From Actinomycetota bacterium (GTDB lineage: Bacteria > Actinomycetota > Nitriliruptoria > Nitriliruptorales > Nitriliruptoraceae): DNA of 64,000 nt. This document shows positions 36,537 to 45,093 of the stretch, piece after piece (the stretch's first letter is position 1; each line of letters begins with the position of its first letter). Position numbers and translations under genes: made by a program. The notes beneath the pieces were generated by a model. The model saw only the letters and a list, made by a program, of their open reading frames with translations. It ran no database searches and was not told the origin of the DNA. The stretch covers positions 1 through 64,000 of the forward strand of contig JAHWKY010000023.1 of the NCBI GenBank assembly GCA_019347575.1. Direction: 5' to 3'.

Positions 36537-38759
36537 GTGGATCGTCGTGTGTCCGTCGTCAGCAACCTCGTGCTCGTCCTCGCGCTGACGGTGGTGGGGA
36601 CCGCGTCGGCGTCGCCCGCAGCGTCCGGCGATCGTGGCGGCGACCGCGTCGACGTCATCGTCGTGCTCGACGACGTCCCCGACGCCCGCGCTGCGGCGCA
36701 GGACGTCGCGCGCGACCACGGAGCGCAGCTCGGCCTGGTCTACGAGCACGCGCTCGAGGGCTTCTCGGCTTCGGTGCCGACGGGGCGCCTCAACGGGCTG
36801 CGTCAGGACCGGCGCGTCGACCTCGTCGAGCTCGACCAGTCGGTCGAGGCGTTCGGTGAGGTGCCCACCGGCGTCGACCGCATCGAGGCCGACCGCGAGC
36901 TGGGCCTGACCGATGCGTCGGGCGTGACCTTCGGAGGCAAGGTCGACATCGCCATCATCGACACCGGCATCGACCACAGCCACCCCGACCTCAACGTGGT
37001 CGCCGGGACCGACTGCGCGCGGGGCGGACCGTTCAACAACAGCTGCAAGGACGGGCTCGCCGGCGACGGCAACGGCCACGGCACCCACGTCGCCGGTAGC
37101 GCCGCGGCCATCGACCACCTCAGCGGCCTCGGGGTCGCCGGTGTCGTGCCGGGCGCCGACCTGTGGGCGGTCAGGGTCCTGGACAACAACGGCAGCGGCT
37201 ACATCTCCTGGATCGTCGCCGGCATCGACTGGGTGACCGCCCGCGCCGACACCATCGAGGTGGCGAACATGAGCCTGGGCTGCGAGTGCTCCAGCTCCGC
37301 CCTGGACACGGCGCTGACCAACTCGACCAACGCCGGGGTGGTGTACGTCGTGGCCGCCGGCAACAGCGCCAAGGACGCCTCGACCTTCAGCCCCGCCAAC
37401 CACGACCAGGTCATCGCGGTCTCGGCGATCGCGGACTTCGACGGTCTGGCGGGCGCCGCCGGCTCGGCCACCTGCCGCACCGACGGTGACGACACCCTGG
37501 CGAGCTTCAGCAACTTCGGGGCGGTGGTCGACCTGGCCGCACCCGGGGTCTGCATCACCTCCACCTGGCCGGGCGGCGGCTACCACACCATCAGCGGCAC
37601 CTCGATGTCCAGCCCGCACGCGGCCGGCGCGGCCGCGCTGTACGTGCACGCCAACGGCGTCGCCAAGAGCAGCAGCCGCTGGTCGACCGTGCGCAGCGGG
37701 CTGCAGAGCACGACCTGGTCGGTCGCCCCGACCGACACCTGCGGCTACGACCCCGAGGGCAAGCAGGCGGGCCGGCTGCTGATGCTGGAGGCCTGCGACG
37801 GTGGCGGCATGGTCGGCACCGCCCCGACCGCCGACGCCGCGGCCGCGGAGACCCTCGAGGACACCGCGGTCACCGTCACGCTCGGCGGCGGCGACGCCGA
37901 GACCTGCGACCTCGGCTTCTCGATCGTGACCGGACCCAGCGACGGGTCCCTGAGCTCGATCACGGACGCAACGTGCTCATCGGGCACGGCCCCCAAGACC
38001 GACAGCGCTTCGGTCGACTACACCCCCGCGACCGACTTCGCCGGCAGTGACAGCTTCACCTACCGCGTCACCGACGGCGACGGCAACAGCGCGGACGCCA
38101 CGGTGGCCATCACGGTCAACGGTGTCAACGACGCTCCCGTCGCCGTGGACGACAGCGCCGGCACCGCCACGGACACCCCGGTGACGATCGCCGTCCTGGC
38201 CAACGACACCGACGTGGACAGCGACCCGCTCACCGTGCTGGCCGGAGCGACCGCTCCGACGAGCGGCGCGATCGTGGTCAACGCCGACCAGACGATCACC
38301 TACAGCCCCGACGCCGGGTTCACCGGCACCGACTCGTTCACCTACAAGGCGTTTGACGGCACGGTCGACAGCAACGAGGCGAGGGTCACGGTCACCGTCA
38401 CCGACGCCGCTGTGGTCACCGCCTCCGTGGAGGACTACAGCGCCTTCGGCGGCAAGTCCAGCGACAACCACCTCGACATCACGATCCGCATCACGGACGC
38501 GAACGACTCGACCCTGGGTGTGCCCGCGACGGTGAGCATCCAGCTGTACCGCAACGATGGCGCGGTCGGCGGCACCCTGGTGGGGTCGACCGACGGCGCC
38601 GGCTGGGTCACGTTCGGCTACCGCGGCGTCGGCCCCGGCTGCTACGCGACCGACGTGACGGCGGTGTCGCCCAGCGGCAGCTACAGCTGGGACGGATCCG
38701 AGGTCGTCGCGGTGTTCGAGAACAACGTCACCAGCTGCGAGGCAGTGCTCTCCCGGTAA
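36537..38759 (+). CDS. Secreted subtilisin-like serine protease (S8) with Ig-like repeats
   Basis: The protein has 740 residues from the GTG at 36537 (GGAG eight bases upstream). A signal peptide (RRVSVVSNLVLVLALTVVGTASA) is followed by an I9-type propeptide (DVIVVLDDVPDARAAAQDVA, about 35-105). The S8 domain has the full triad: Asp142 (IIDTGIDHSHPDL), His181 (GNGHGTHVAG) and Ser356 (SGTSMSSPHAAG), with the oxyanion Asn in VVAAGNS. Behind it are two Ig/cadherin-like modules (SDSFTYRVTDGDGN, TVNGVNDAPVAVDDSA) resembling those of the giant surface protein, and a C-terminal beta module with cysteines. It is exported and probably calcium-stabilised. It could process surface proteins. There is no wall anchor. 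Confidence 0.92.
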   Translation: MDRRVSVVSNLVLVLALTVVGTASASPAASGDRGGDRVDVIVVLDDVPDARAAAQDVARDHGAQLGLVYEHALEGFSASVPTGRLNGLRQDRRVDLVELDQSVEAFGEVPTGVDRIEADRELGLTDASGVTFGGKVDIAIIDTGIDHSHPDLNVVAGTDCARGGPFNNSCKDGLAGDGNGHGTHVAGSAAAIDHLSGLGVAGVVPGADLWAVRVLDNNGSGYISWIVAGIDWVTARADTIEVANMSLGCECSSSALDTALTNSTNAGVVYVVAAGNSAKDASTFSPANHDQVIAVSAIADFDGLAGAAGSATCRTDGDDTLASFSNFGAVVDLAAPGVCITSTWPGGGYHTISGTSMSSPHAAGAAALYVHANGVAKSSSRWSTVRSGLQSTTWSVAPTDTCGYDPEGKQAGRLLMLEACDGGGMVGTAPTADAAAAETLEDTAVTVTLGGGDAETCDLGFSIVTGPSDGSLSSITDATCSSGTAPKTDSASVDYTPATDFAGSDSFTYRVTDGDGNSADATVAITVNGVNDAPVAVDDSAGTATDTPVTIAVLANDTDVDSDPLTVLAGATAPTSGAIVVNADQTITYSPDAGFTGTDSFTYKAFDGTVDSNEARVTVTVTDAAVVTASVEDYSAFGGKSSDNHLDITIRITDANDSTLGVPATVSIQLYRNDGAVGGTLVGSTDGAGWVTFGYRGVGPGCYATDVTAVSPSGSYSWDGSEVVAVFENNVTSCEAVLSR

Positions 38760-39226
38760 CCGCCTGCGGAGGGGCCGTCGGCCCAGTCGACCGGTGCCGG
38801 GAGCACGTGGAGTCCGTGAGGAGCTGCCCTCGCTGAGGATGGATGAGCCAGCTCGTCACGAGCTGGTGCCGCGGAGTCCGCGAGGGAGTCACGATGAGCC
38901 GCCCGGCCACCACCTCGCTGGGGGTGTTGGATCCTGGCAGAGCGAGCCACTCGTCGGAGGTGAGGTCGCGTCGAGCGTGGTGGCCATCGCACCCAACTCG
39001 ACCTCCGGCCTGAGGGAGCGACTCGACCTCATCGCTGATGAGATCGGAGGCGGGCGTGGTCCGCCAAGGATGATCCCCTAGCGAAAGGCGGCGCTAGGGA
39101 CAGTCTGAGAGGGACCGGGAGACGCCCGCGCTCGGACCTCAGCTGCGCGCGGCGCGTGACGACGGGTCGGCCGTCCGGTGGCTGAACCGCGGACGGTGTG
39201 CGCGGTCAACAGGTTGCTAATGGGCG
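38760..39226. other. Intergenic region without a supported gene
   Basis: Short frames here have no recognisable product. A perfect 9-bp inverted repeat (CCAGCTCGT-C-ACGAGCTGG) lies near 38849-38867, and its right half with flanking bases resembles sequence near 40990. A second hairpin, CCTAGCG/CGCTAGG, lies at 39077-39098. Neither can be assigned a role. Confidence 0.4.
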
Positions 39227-39415
39227 CTACGTGCAGGTCGTGAACCCGATGCGGTCAACGCGCCCGACGACCTCGACCCCGACGGCGACCGGCGGGGTGA
39301 TCGCGGCGCTTCCACCGACGAGCGTGATGTGCTCGAAGCTGCATGCGTACCGCTCGAGCCAGTCGACGGTGCGCGACCGCGTGCCGCTCCGGGGATCGGT
39401 TCCGGGTACCGGTCG
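39227..39415 (-). pseudogene. CWB2-type cell wall-binding repeat remnant
   Basis: The minus-strand frame reads TRSRTVDWLERYACSFEHIT, then LVGGSAAITPPVAVGVEVV, ending at a TAG at 39227. The LVGGSAAI core and spacing match a terminal CWB2 repeat, as in the giant surface protein (VIVGGPAAVS). No start codon fits; the frame runs back into the stop of the HNH gene, with which it is in phase. It is a 5'-truncated remnant of a wall protein, possibly cut off by insertion of the HNH gene. Confidence 0.5.
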
Positions 39416-40873
39416 TCAGGCGGCGCGGTAGACGGCGTGGTCTTCGGAGGCGATCCCGGGCAGGGTCGGGGCGTCGTCGGGTGGGGGGTTGGTCGCTTCG
39501 CTGGTTGCGGTACCTGATCGTGGTTGGGGTTGGGGGCGTGGGGGGTCGGCCCCGTCGTCGCGGGGCGGTTCGGGGCGGCCGGGTCTGGCCCGGGGTTGCG
39601 ATGCGCCGTCGCCGAGCAGGTCGGTGCTCAGATGGCGGCGGCGGGCCTCGGCGGCGGTCTCGGTGAGCACGGTGTGGCCGTCGGGAGAGGTCACGGTGAC
39701 GGTGGCATCAGCTGAGAGCTCGAAGCTCCAGCCGCCGTGGTGGCGCATCCAGTGGTTGACCGTGCAGACCAGCGCCATCTTGTCGATGTCGGTGGCGCCG
39801 ATGGGCCAGGGAGGTTCGTGGTGGGCGATGGTCCACTGGGCCGGGACGTCGCATCCGGGCCAGCGGCAGCCGCCGTCGCGGGCACGCAAGGCGCGGCGCT
39901 GGGCGCGGGAGGCGTAGCGCTTGCTCTGTCCCAGGTGCAGCGGCAGCCCTTCGGCGTCGGTGATCAGCCACTGCAGATCCGCATCGCAGGCGAGCTGCTC
40001 CAGCGCTTGGGGGTCGAGGGGGCCGGTGCGCGGCAGCGTCCCCGGTTCGGCACCCGCACGTTGTTCGAGCTCGTCGAGGGGCAGCAGCGCCAGCAGCACG
40101 GGGCGGTCACCACCGTCGTCGGGCAGCTGCTTGGCGGCGCCGGCGCGCTCGATCAGCTCGATGAGGGCGTCCCAGCGGCGCTGGGCGGCGGTGCGGTCGT
40201 CGTCCTCGCCCCGCGGGGCGGCGAGCGCGTCGATGCCAGTCTGGATGAGCTCGCCAGCCAGGTTGGGGCCGTAGCCCTCGAGGCGGGTCCCGCCGGCGGG
40301 GTCGTCACGGAAGTCGAGTCGCCGGTTGTCGTAGGCGCGTCGGGCCCGGTCCGCGGCCTGCTGGCGGTCGATGAGCCGCTTGCCCTCGTTGCGGACCGCG
40401 GAGGGGTCGCCGCGCCGGGCGGCGGTGAGCAGCTTGGTCTCGGCGTCCGGATCGTCCAGCCCGGCGGTGGCGTCGGCGATCTCGGCGGCGTGTTCGGCGG
40501 AGATGTCGCCTCGGGCGAGGGCTTGGCGGGTCTGGTCGAGCCCACCGAGGGCCTGGGCGGCGGTCGCGGTCTTCTTCGCGTCGCCGGGACGGCGCCGCAG
40601 CTGGTTGCGCAGGAACGAGGTCGTGTCGCGCTCGCCGACCTCGCGGGCGCCGTCGCGCTGGTCGAACGCGGCGGTCAGGGTCAGCACGGTCGCATCGAGG
40701 CGGTTGCGCTGCTTGTCCAGCTGCTGGATCAGCCCGGCGAGCTCGGGGACGGGCAGGTCGTCGGGGTCGATGGTGTCGAGCTGATCGATGGACGCGGCGA
40801 GGGTGTCGACGTGCGCGAACGCGCCCGCGCGGCGGGCGCTGCCCGCGCTGCCACGTCGCGATCTGGCCGTCAT
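39416..40873 (-). CDS. DUF222/HNH endonuclease-like protein (13E12 repeat family)
   Basis: The protein has 485 residues. The ATG at 40873 has AGGGG correctly spaced; an ATG two codons earlier does not. The N-terminal two thirds are the helical DUF222 domain (LAGLIQQLDKQRNRLDATVL, ERDTTSFLRNQL, ISAEHAAEIADAT). The HNH core follows (CRWPGCDVPAQWTIAHHEPPW, then ALVCTVNHWMRHHGGW), and the C-terminus is a Pro/Arg-rich tail. Proteins of this type (13E12 repeat family in Mycobacterium tuberculosis) are multi-copy and thought to be mobile nucleases of uncertain biological role. An SOS-box-like site lies upstream. The gene may itself have inserted into a wall-protein gene, whose remnant follows in phase. 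Confidence 0.88.
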   Translation of the reverse strand: MTARSRRGSAGSARRAGAFAHVDTLAASIDQLDTIDPDDLPVPELAGLIQQLDKQRNRLDATVLTLTAAFDQRDGAREVGERDTTSFLRNQLRRRPGDAKKTATAAQALGGLDQTRQALARGDISAEHAAEIADATAGLDDPDAETKLLTAARRGDPSAVRNEGKRLIDRQQAADRARRAYDNRRLDFRDDPAGGTRLEGYGPNLAGELIQTGIDALAAPRGEDDDRTAAQRRWDALIELIERAGAAKQLPDDGGDRPVLLALLPLDELEQRAGAEPGTLPRTGPLDPQALEQLACDADLQWLITDAEGLPLHLGQSKRYASRAQRRALRARDGGCRWPGCDVPAQWTIAHHEPPWPIGATDIDKMALVCTVNHWMRHHGGWSFELSADATVTVTSPDGHTVLTETAAEARRRHLSTDLLGDGASQPRARPGRPEPPRDDGADPPRPQPQPRSGTATSEATNPPPDDAPTLPGIASEDHAVYRAA

Positions 40874-40904
40874 CGACATCCCCTCTGGTCCGGCGCTTCC
40901 ATAT

Positions 40905-40926
40905 ATACGTTCCGAACGTATGCTCG
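40905..40926. promoter_or_regulatory. SOS-box-like palindrome upstream of the HNH gene
   Basis: CGAAC-GTAT-GCTCG (40913-40926) differs by one base from the actinobacterial LexA box CGAAC-N4-GTTCG. It overlaps a perfect inverted repeat, ATACGTTC-C-GAACGTAT (40905-40921), in an AT-rich patch about 30-50 bases upstream of the ATG. Members of the 13E12 family in M. tuberculosis are known LexA targets, so damage-inducible expression is plausible. Confidence 0.55.
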
Positions 40927-41041
40927 ATAAGATACCTCTCCGGTGTGACGGTGTCAAGCACCCGATCTCGAGAAGATGTGAACAACCCTGCTCGCCACGA
41001 GCTGGTGGCGTGGAGTCGGCGGGGGGGCGGGTCGCAGGCGA

Positions 41042-41278
41042 TATCAATGTGATACCACCAGGGCTGGTCGAGGAGGTCGCAGTGACCGACGTGCTCATCC
41101 GGGACGTCCCGGACGAGGTCGCCCCGCCATCGAGGCGAGGGCCAAGCGCCTCGGGCTGTCACGGACCGAGTGCCTGCGCCGCCAGCTGGTCAGGGTCGCG
41201 TCGGGGACCGATGAGCCGGTCACGGTCGCGGCGCTGCGACAACTCTCCGAGACGTTCGCCGACCTCGCGGATAGGTGA
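41042..41278 (+). pseudogene. vapB: Broken second copy of vapB with its operator
   Basis: The DNA is highly similar to 35728-35965, beginning with the same operator palindrome (TATCA-ATG-TGATA) and the ribosome site. One base is lost after codon 12 (GTCGTCTCCGCC became GTCGCCCCGCC), shifting the frame, and the original C-terminus is replaced after TTCGCCGACCTCGCGGAT. No vapC follows. This is a decayed duplicate of the vapBC locus, with only the antitoxin half remaining. Confidence 0.85.
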
Positions 41279-41400
41279 CCACTCCTGGGAACGATCGTCT
41301 CCGGCTGGGGTACCGCCGTTCGGGTGAGAAGCGTTGGGCGCCGTGCCCTTCACTGGGTGTCTCTCGGCTGAAGGGTGCGCTTGGACGGTAGGCCGCGACG

Positions 41401-42618
41401 TCACGAGGGTCTCCCCTTCACCCGCTTCTCGGGCACGACGAGGTCGGGGATGCGCCGTTTCAGGAAACGATCGAACTGCGGGACCGTGAACGCGGCGTAT
41501 CCGTAGCTCGGCGTGTAGAGCAGTCCCTTGTCGATCAACCGCGCCCGAGTGGGGCCACACTGCTGCGAGGTCCGATCGAGCAGGAAGGCGACATCGCCGG
41601 CGGATTGCGCCTCGGGTCCCAGCTCCGCCATCGCACGCAGGTAGGCACGCTCGAGTTCGGTCGTCCTGTCCAGCCGGACCCTGAAGAAGCTGCTGTCGAG
41701 CTTGGCCTCCACCTCGCCCTGGGCTCGGTGCACGTCGGCCACGGCGATCACCGGACCGTCGGCGAGATCCCAGACGGACTTGCCGAACTCCTGGATGAAG
41801 TAGGGGTAGCCCTCGGTGTACTCGACGATCCGTGCGGCGGCAGCGTCCTCGTAATCCGCACCTTCGTCGCGGGCTGGCTGGCTGAGCGCTCGTCGGGCGT
41901 CCTCCTCCGCGAGGTGGCCGATCTCGGGGAACTTGAACAGCCGCTCGGCGTAGGACTTGGCCTCTCCGGCGAGCTCGGGGAGCTGCGGAAGTCCTGCCGC
42001 GACGAGCGTGATCGGCAGCGATCGCTGGACGGTCCTGTGCAGTCCTGCGATCAGCGCCTCGAGTTGCGCGGTCGACAGGAACTGGATCTCGTCGAACAGG
42101 AAGACCACGCCGGTCCGGTGGTCTCGGGCGGCCTCGCCGAGCGCGACGAGCAGGTCCGTGAGGTCCGCGTCCAGCATCCCGCTGTCGGCGACACCCTCGA
42201 GGGCCTCGACATCCAGTGATGCCGTCACGCCACCGTCGCCGGTCACGGTCAGGGTGAACGACTTGAGGGTTGCTGCTGCGCGGCGAGCCTTCGCCTTCCA
42301 GCGCTTCGACGGAGCCACCGTGAACAGGGCTCGACGCGCCTCGCGGGCTAGGACCCGCCGGAACGCGTCGTCGTCGTGCTTGGCGATATCGAGCTCGACG
42401 ACGGCCCAGCCGGCGTCGTCTGCGCGCTGGCGGAACTCGCCGAGGAGTACGGTCTTGCCGACGCCTCTCAGGCCGGTGATGATCATGGACTGCTCGGGTC
42501 GGCCCTGTTCCAGCCGATCGAGCAGCAGCTCGAAGTTCGCCAGCTCGTCACTTCGCCCCGCCAGCACCGGCGGTCGTGCCCCGGCGTTGGGCGTGTACGG
42601 ATTGCGTCGCGGGTCCAC
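41401..42618 (-). CDS. Stand-alone AAA-type ATPase with C-terminal winged helix
   Basis: The protein has 405 residues. Walker A is GLRGVGKT (residues 49-56) and Walker B is VVFLFDEIQF (D176, E177). A sensor-like region (PITLVAAGLPQLPEL) precedes a lid/helix segment (YTEGYPYFIQEFGKSVWD). The C-terminal 90 residues look like a winged helix (LERAYLRAMAELG, VAFLLDRTSQQCGPTRARLIDKGLLY). This is the Orc1/Cdc6-like or ATPase-domain type found in mobile elements and defence islands. Partner and substrate are unknown. The GTG at 42618 lacks a good ribosome site. An inverted repeat with three GATAAA half-sites lies upstream. It is divergent from the recombinase gene. Confidence 0.82.
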   Translation of the reverse strand: MDPRRNPYTPNAGARPPVLAGRSDELANFELLLDRLEQGRPEQSMIITGLRGVGKTVLLGEFRQRADDAGWAVVELDIAKHDDDAFRRVLAREARRALFTVAPSKRWKAKARRAAATLKSFTLTVTGDGGVTASLDVEALEGVADSGMLDADLTDLLVALGEAARDHRTGVVFLFDEIQFLSTAQLEALIAGLHRTVQRSLPITLVAAGLPQLPELAGEAKSYAERLFKFPEIGHLAEEDARRALSQPARDEGADYEDAAAARIVEYTEGYPYFIQEFGKSVWDLADGPVIAVADVHRAQGEVEAKLDSSFFRVRLDRTTELERAYLRAMAELGPEAQSAGDVAFLLDRTSQQCGPTRARLIDKGLLYTPSYGYAAFTVPQFDRFLKRRIPDLVVPEKRVKGRPS

Positions 42619-42975
42619 AGGCCATCAGGTTAGCGGGATTTCCATAGTTTATCTAGCGACGATAAAGCTGGATAAACTTGCTGAATCGTGGTAAGCATCC
42701 TTTCCCTCGCCCACCCGTGAGCCTCGACGTCTGCGAGCAGCCCCCGTCAGTTGCCGGAGGCGGTCGCGCTGGGGAGGCCGGAGGCTCGCCGCAACGACAG
42801 CCGATCTCGCCCCTCACGTGGTTGACGCCCACGACGACCTTCTGGAGTTGGCCCATCCGGTGTCGGCCCTCACGTGCTAGCCGTCGCCCCGCCGGAGACT
42901 TTTCCCCAACCTGCGCCGGACCCGCAGCCCGGTGACGGCCCTCGCCGTGGATGCTGGTGATCCGCGAGGGACCAG
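42619..42975. promoter_or_regulatory. Divergent intergenic region with operator-like repeats
   Basis: AGTTTATC (42646-42653) and GATAAACT (42671-42678) are exact inverted copies. A third half-site, GATAAA, lies at 42661-42666. The cluster is 28-60 bases upstream of the AAA ATPase start, in unusually AT-rich sequence, and fits a repressor site over its promoter. The remaining 300 bases up to the recombinase gene show no supported gene. Confidence 0.45.
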
Positions 42976-43965
42976 GTGCACATGGACGGCCTCACCTTGG
43001 GCGAGTACATCGATGAGTGGCTCGACGTGGCGCGGCTGCGGCTCGCCCCGACCACGCTCGCGTCGTACGCCGGCATGGTCCGCCGCTACCTGCACCCCGC
43101 GCTCGGCGCGGTCCCCATCGCCGAGCTGACCACCCGGCGCATCGAGCGCACCTACGCCGAGCTGCTCACGCGCGGCGGACAGGGCGGCAAGCCGCTGTCG
43201 CCCCGCAGCGTGGAGTACTGCCACGCGATCCTGCACACGGTCCTCGCCGATGCCGTCAAGCACGGGGTGGTCGTGGCGAACCCGGCCACCGGGGCGACGG
43301 TGCCGCGTCACCACGGTGACGGGGCGCAGGCCAAGGACCTGACCGTCTGGACCGCGGAGGAGCTGGCTCGGTTCCTCGAGCTGGTCGCCGACGACCCGCT
43401 GTTCCACCTCTGGGCGCTCGCGGCGACCACCGGGATGCGCCGGGGAGAGCTGCTCGCGGTCGCCTGGCCGAGCGTCGACCTCGACCGCCGCGTGCTGCAC
43501 GTGCGTCACTCGCTGGTCAGGGTCGACGGCGCGTTCCGGCTCAAGCCGCCCAAGAACGGCCGAGCCCGCTCGCTCGCCCTCGACGACTGGACGCTCGGCG
43601 TCCTCGCTGACCGCCAAGAGGTGCAGCAGCGCGAGGCCCGGGTTCGCGACCGCCCGTCCACGCTCGGGCAGCAGTGGGAGCTGGTGTTCACGACCCCGGA
43701 GGGCGAGCCGCTCGACCCGCTGCGGGTGACGTGGGCGTTCCGCAAGCTCGTGGCGTCGCTGCCGCTACCCCGCATCCGTTTGCACGACCTACGGCACGGA
43801 CATGCGACGTTGCTGCTGCAGGAAGGGACCCCGATCAAGGTCGTCTCCGATCGGCTCGGCCACGCCAGCGCGAGGTTCACCCTCGACGTCTACGCCCACG
43901 CACTGCCGGTCATGGACGCCGCCGCAGCCGACCGCTTCGCGCAGCTCCTCGGACACGCGGACTGA
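42976..43965 (+). CDS. Tyrosine-type site-specific recombinase (integrase)
   Basis: The protein has 329 residues. An N-terminal SAM-like arm/core-binding domain (LTLGEYIDEWLDVARLRLAP, TTLASYAGMVRRYLHPALG) precedes the catalytic domain. The catalytic residues are R155 (TTGMRRGE), H270-x-x-R273 (LHDLRHGHA), H296 (RLGHAS) and nucleophile Y306 (DVYAHAL). These enzymes integrate or excise phages and genomic islands. The GTG at 42976 has GAGGGA upstream; the ATG two codons later is possible. No excisionase, tRNA or clear attachment repeat is adjacent, so the element it belonged to is probably degraded. A fragment of a sister gene lies at 32495-32572. Confidence 0.93.
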   Translation: MHMDGLTLGEYIDEWLDVARLRLAPTTLASYAGMVRRYLHPALGAVPIAELTTRRIERTYAELLTRGGQGGKPLSPRSVEYCHAILHTVLADAVKHGVVVANPATGATVPRHHGDGAQAKDLTVWTAEELARFLELVADDPLFHLWALAATTGMRRGELLAVAWPSVDLDRRVLHVRHSLVRVDGAFRLKPPKNGRARSLALDDWTLGVLADRQEVQQREARVRDRPSTLGQQWELVFTTPEGEPLDPLRVTWAFRKLVASLPLPRIRLHDLRHGHATLLLQEGTPIKVVSDRLGHASARFTLDVYAHALPVMDAAAADRFAQLLGHAD

Positions 43966-44134
43966 CTGATCTGATCGTCACGAACGGCTCGCCACCACCC
44001 TCACCGCGGTCTCCCGGCCCACCGTCGGGGCGAGATCCTCGACCCGCGTCCGGCCCACACATCGAACTGATCCGTCCCTCGATCGCCGAGTCGAGGAAGC
44101 ACTCCTCGCGCTCGACGAACGGAACGCCGCGGCG

Positions 44135-44502
44135 TCAGCCGCTGGCGAAGCCGATCCCGCCGACGGCCACGACGGCGGCGACGAGGCCGAACAGCATCGT
44201 GACCGTCAGGCGGCGCAGGTCGTCGCGGAGGGCACCGATCTCGCGGTGCATGTCGGTGCGGAGGGCACCGATCTCGCGGTGCATGTCGGTGCGGAGTGTG
44301 CCGATCTCGTGGTGCAGCTCGGCTCGCAGCCCGCTGATCTCCCCGCGCAGGACGGCCTCGAGCGTGTCGAGGTCACGCTTGGTCGCCACGTCGGCCCAGC
44401 CGACCGGTGGCAGGTAGTCCATCAGGGTGGCTGCTGCCTCGTCGTCCATGCTGGCCACGAGCATCTCGATCAGGTGGTGACGGCCTGCTGTTGGATGCTC
44501 AT
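44135..44502 (-). pseudogene. Frameshifted coiled-coil membrane protein gene (DUF1640-like)
   Basis: This is the sister of the gene at 44620-44967. The ancestral ATG (44502) and its GGAGG site are kept, but one base is missing in codons 8-9, so translation would stop at codon 11 (TGA). Downstream the original frame is intact: MLVASMDDEAAATLMDYLPP, three 11-residue coiled-coil repeats (HREIGALRTDM) and a C-terminal membrane helix (MLFGLVAAVVAVGGIGFASG). A shorter protein could start at the internal ATG at 44464, which has no ribosome site. It is best treated as broken or recently broken. Confidence 0.75.
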
Positions 44503-44619
44503 GGTGCCTCCGCCGGTGGTGGGCGGCAAGGAGCATCGCGGTGGATCGCGGCGGACGGCAACGAACGCGACGGGGAGCTGTGGACACCGGCCGACCCGTC
44601 GGGCTCGGGCCCCGACCGG

Positions 44620-44967
44620 TCAGCCGGTGGCGAAGCCGATCCCGCCGACGGCCACGACGGCGGCGACGAGGCCGAACAGCATCGTGACCGTCAGGCGGCG
44701 CAGGTTGTCCCGCAGGGCACCGATCTCGCGGTGCACATCGGTGCGGAGCGTGCCGAGCTCGTGGTGCAGCTCGGCTCGCAGGTCGGCCCGCAGGCTGTTG
44801 AGCTCGCCGCGCAGGACGGCCTCCAGCGTGTCGAGGTCGCGCTTGGTGGCCACGTCGGCCCAGCCGACGGGCGGCAGGTAGTCCATCAGGGTGGCTGCTG
44901 CCTCGTCGTCCATGCTGGCCACGAGCATCTCGATCAGGTGGTGGCGGGCCTGGTGTTGGATGCTCAT
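44620..44967 (-). CDS. Small coiled-coil membrane protein (DUF1640-like), intact copy
   Basis: The protein has 115 residues from the ATG at 44967 (GGAGG four bases upstream). It begins MSIQHQARHHLIEMLVASMD, continues with a conserved GWADVATKRDLDTLEAVL segment, then a coiled coil of about 50 residues (LRADLRAELHHELGTLRTDV). It ends in one membrane helix (TVTMLFGLVAAVVAVGGIGF). Such tail-anchored proteins resemble DUF1640/CCDC90 members of unknown function. Compared with its neighbour copy it has 4 extra residues in one place and 11 fewer in the coiled-coil repeat. The upstream regions of both copies match, so the unit arose by tandem duplication. Confidence 0.75.
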   Translation of the reverse strand: MSIQHQARHHLIEMLVASMDDEAAATLMDYLPPVGWADVATKRDLDTLEAVLRGELNSLRADLRAELHHELGTLRTDVHREIGALRDNLRRLTVTMLFGLVAAVVAVGGIGFATG

Positions 44968-45093
44968 GGTGCCTCCGCCGGTGGTGGTCGGCAAGGAGCA
45001 TCGGGTTGCATCGCCGTGTACGGCAACGAGCGCGGCGGGGCGGCTGTGGACATCTCGGCTCGCAGCTCGGCCCGCGGCGCTCGCCGCGAACCC

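Noticed and set aside
36453-37649. 398-codon minus-strand frame
   Set aside because: Antisense shadow of the subtilisin gene, without a domain.
42976-44134. tRNA-type attachment site next to the recombinase
   Set aside because: No tRNA-like fold or direct repeat could be found on either side by eye.
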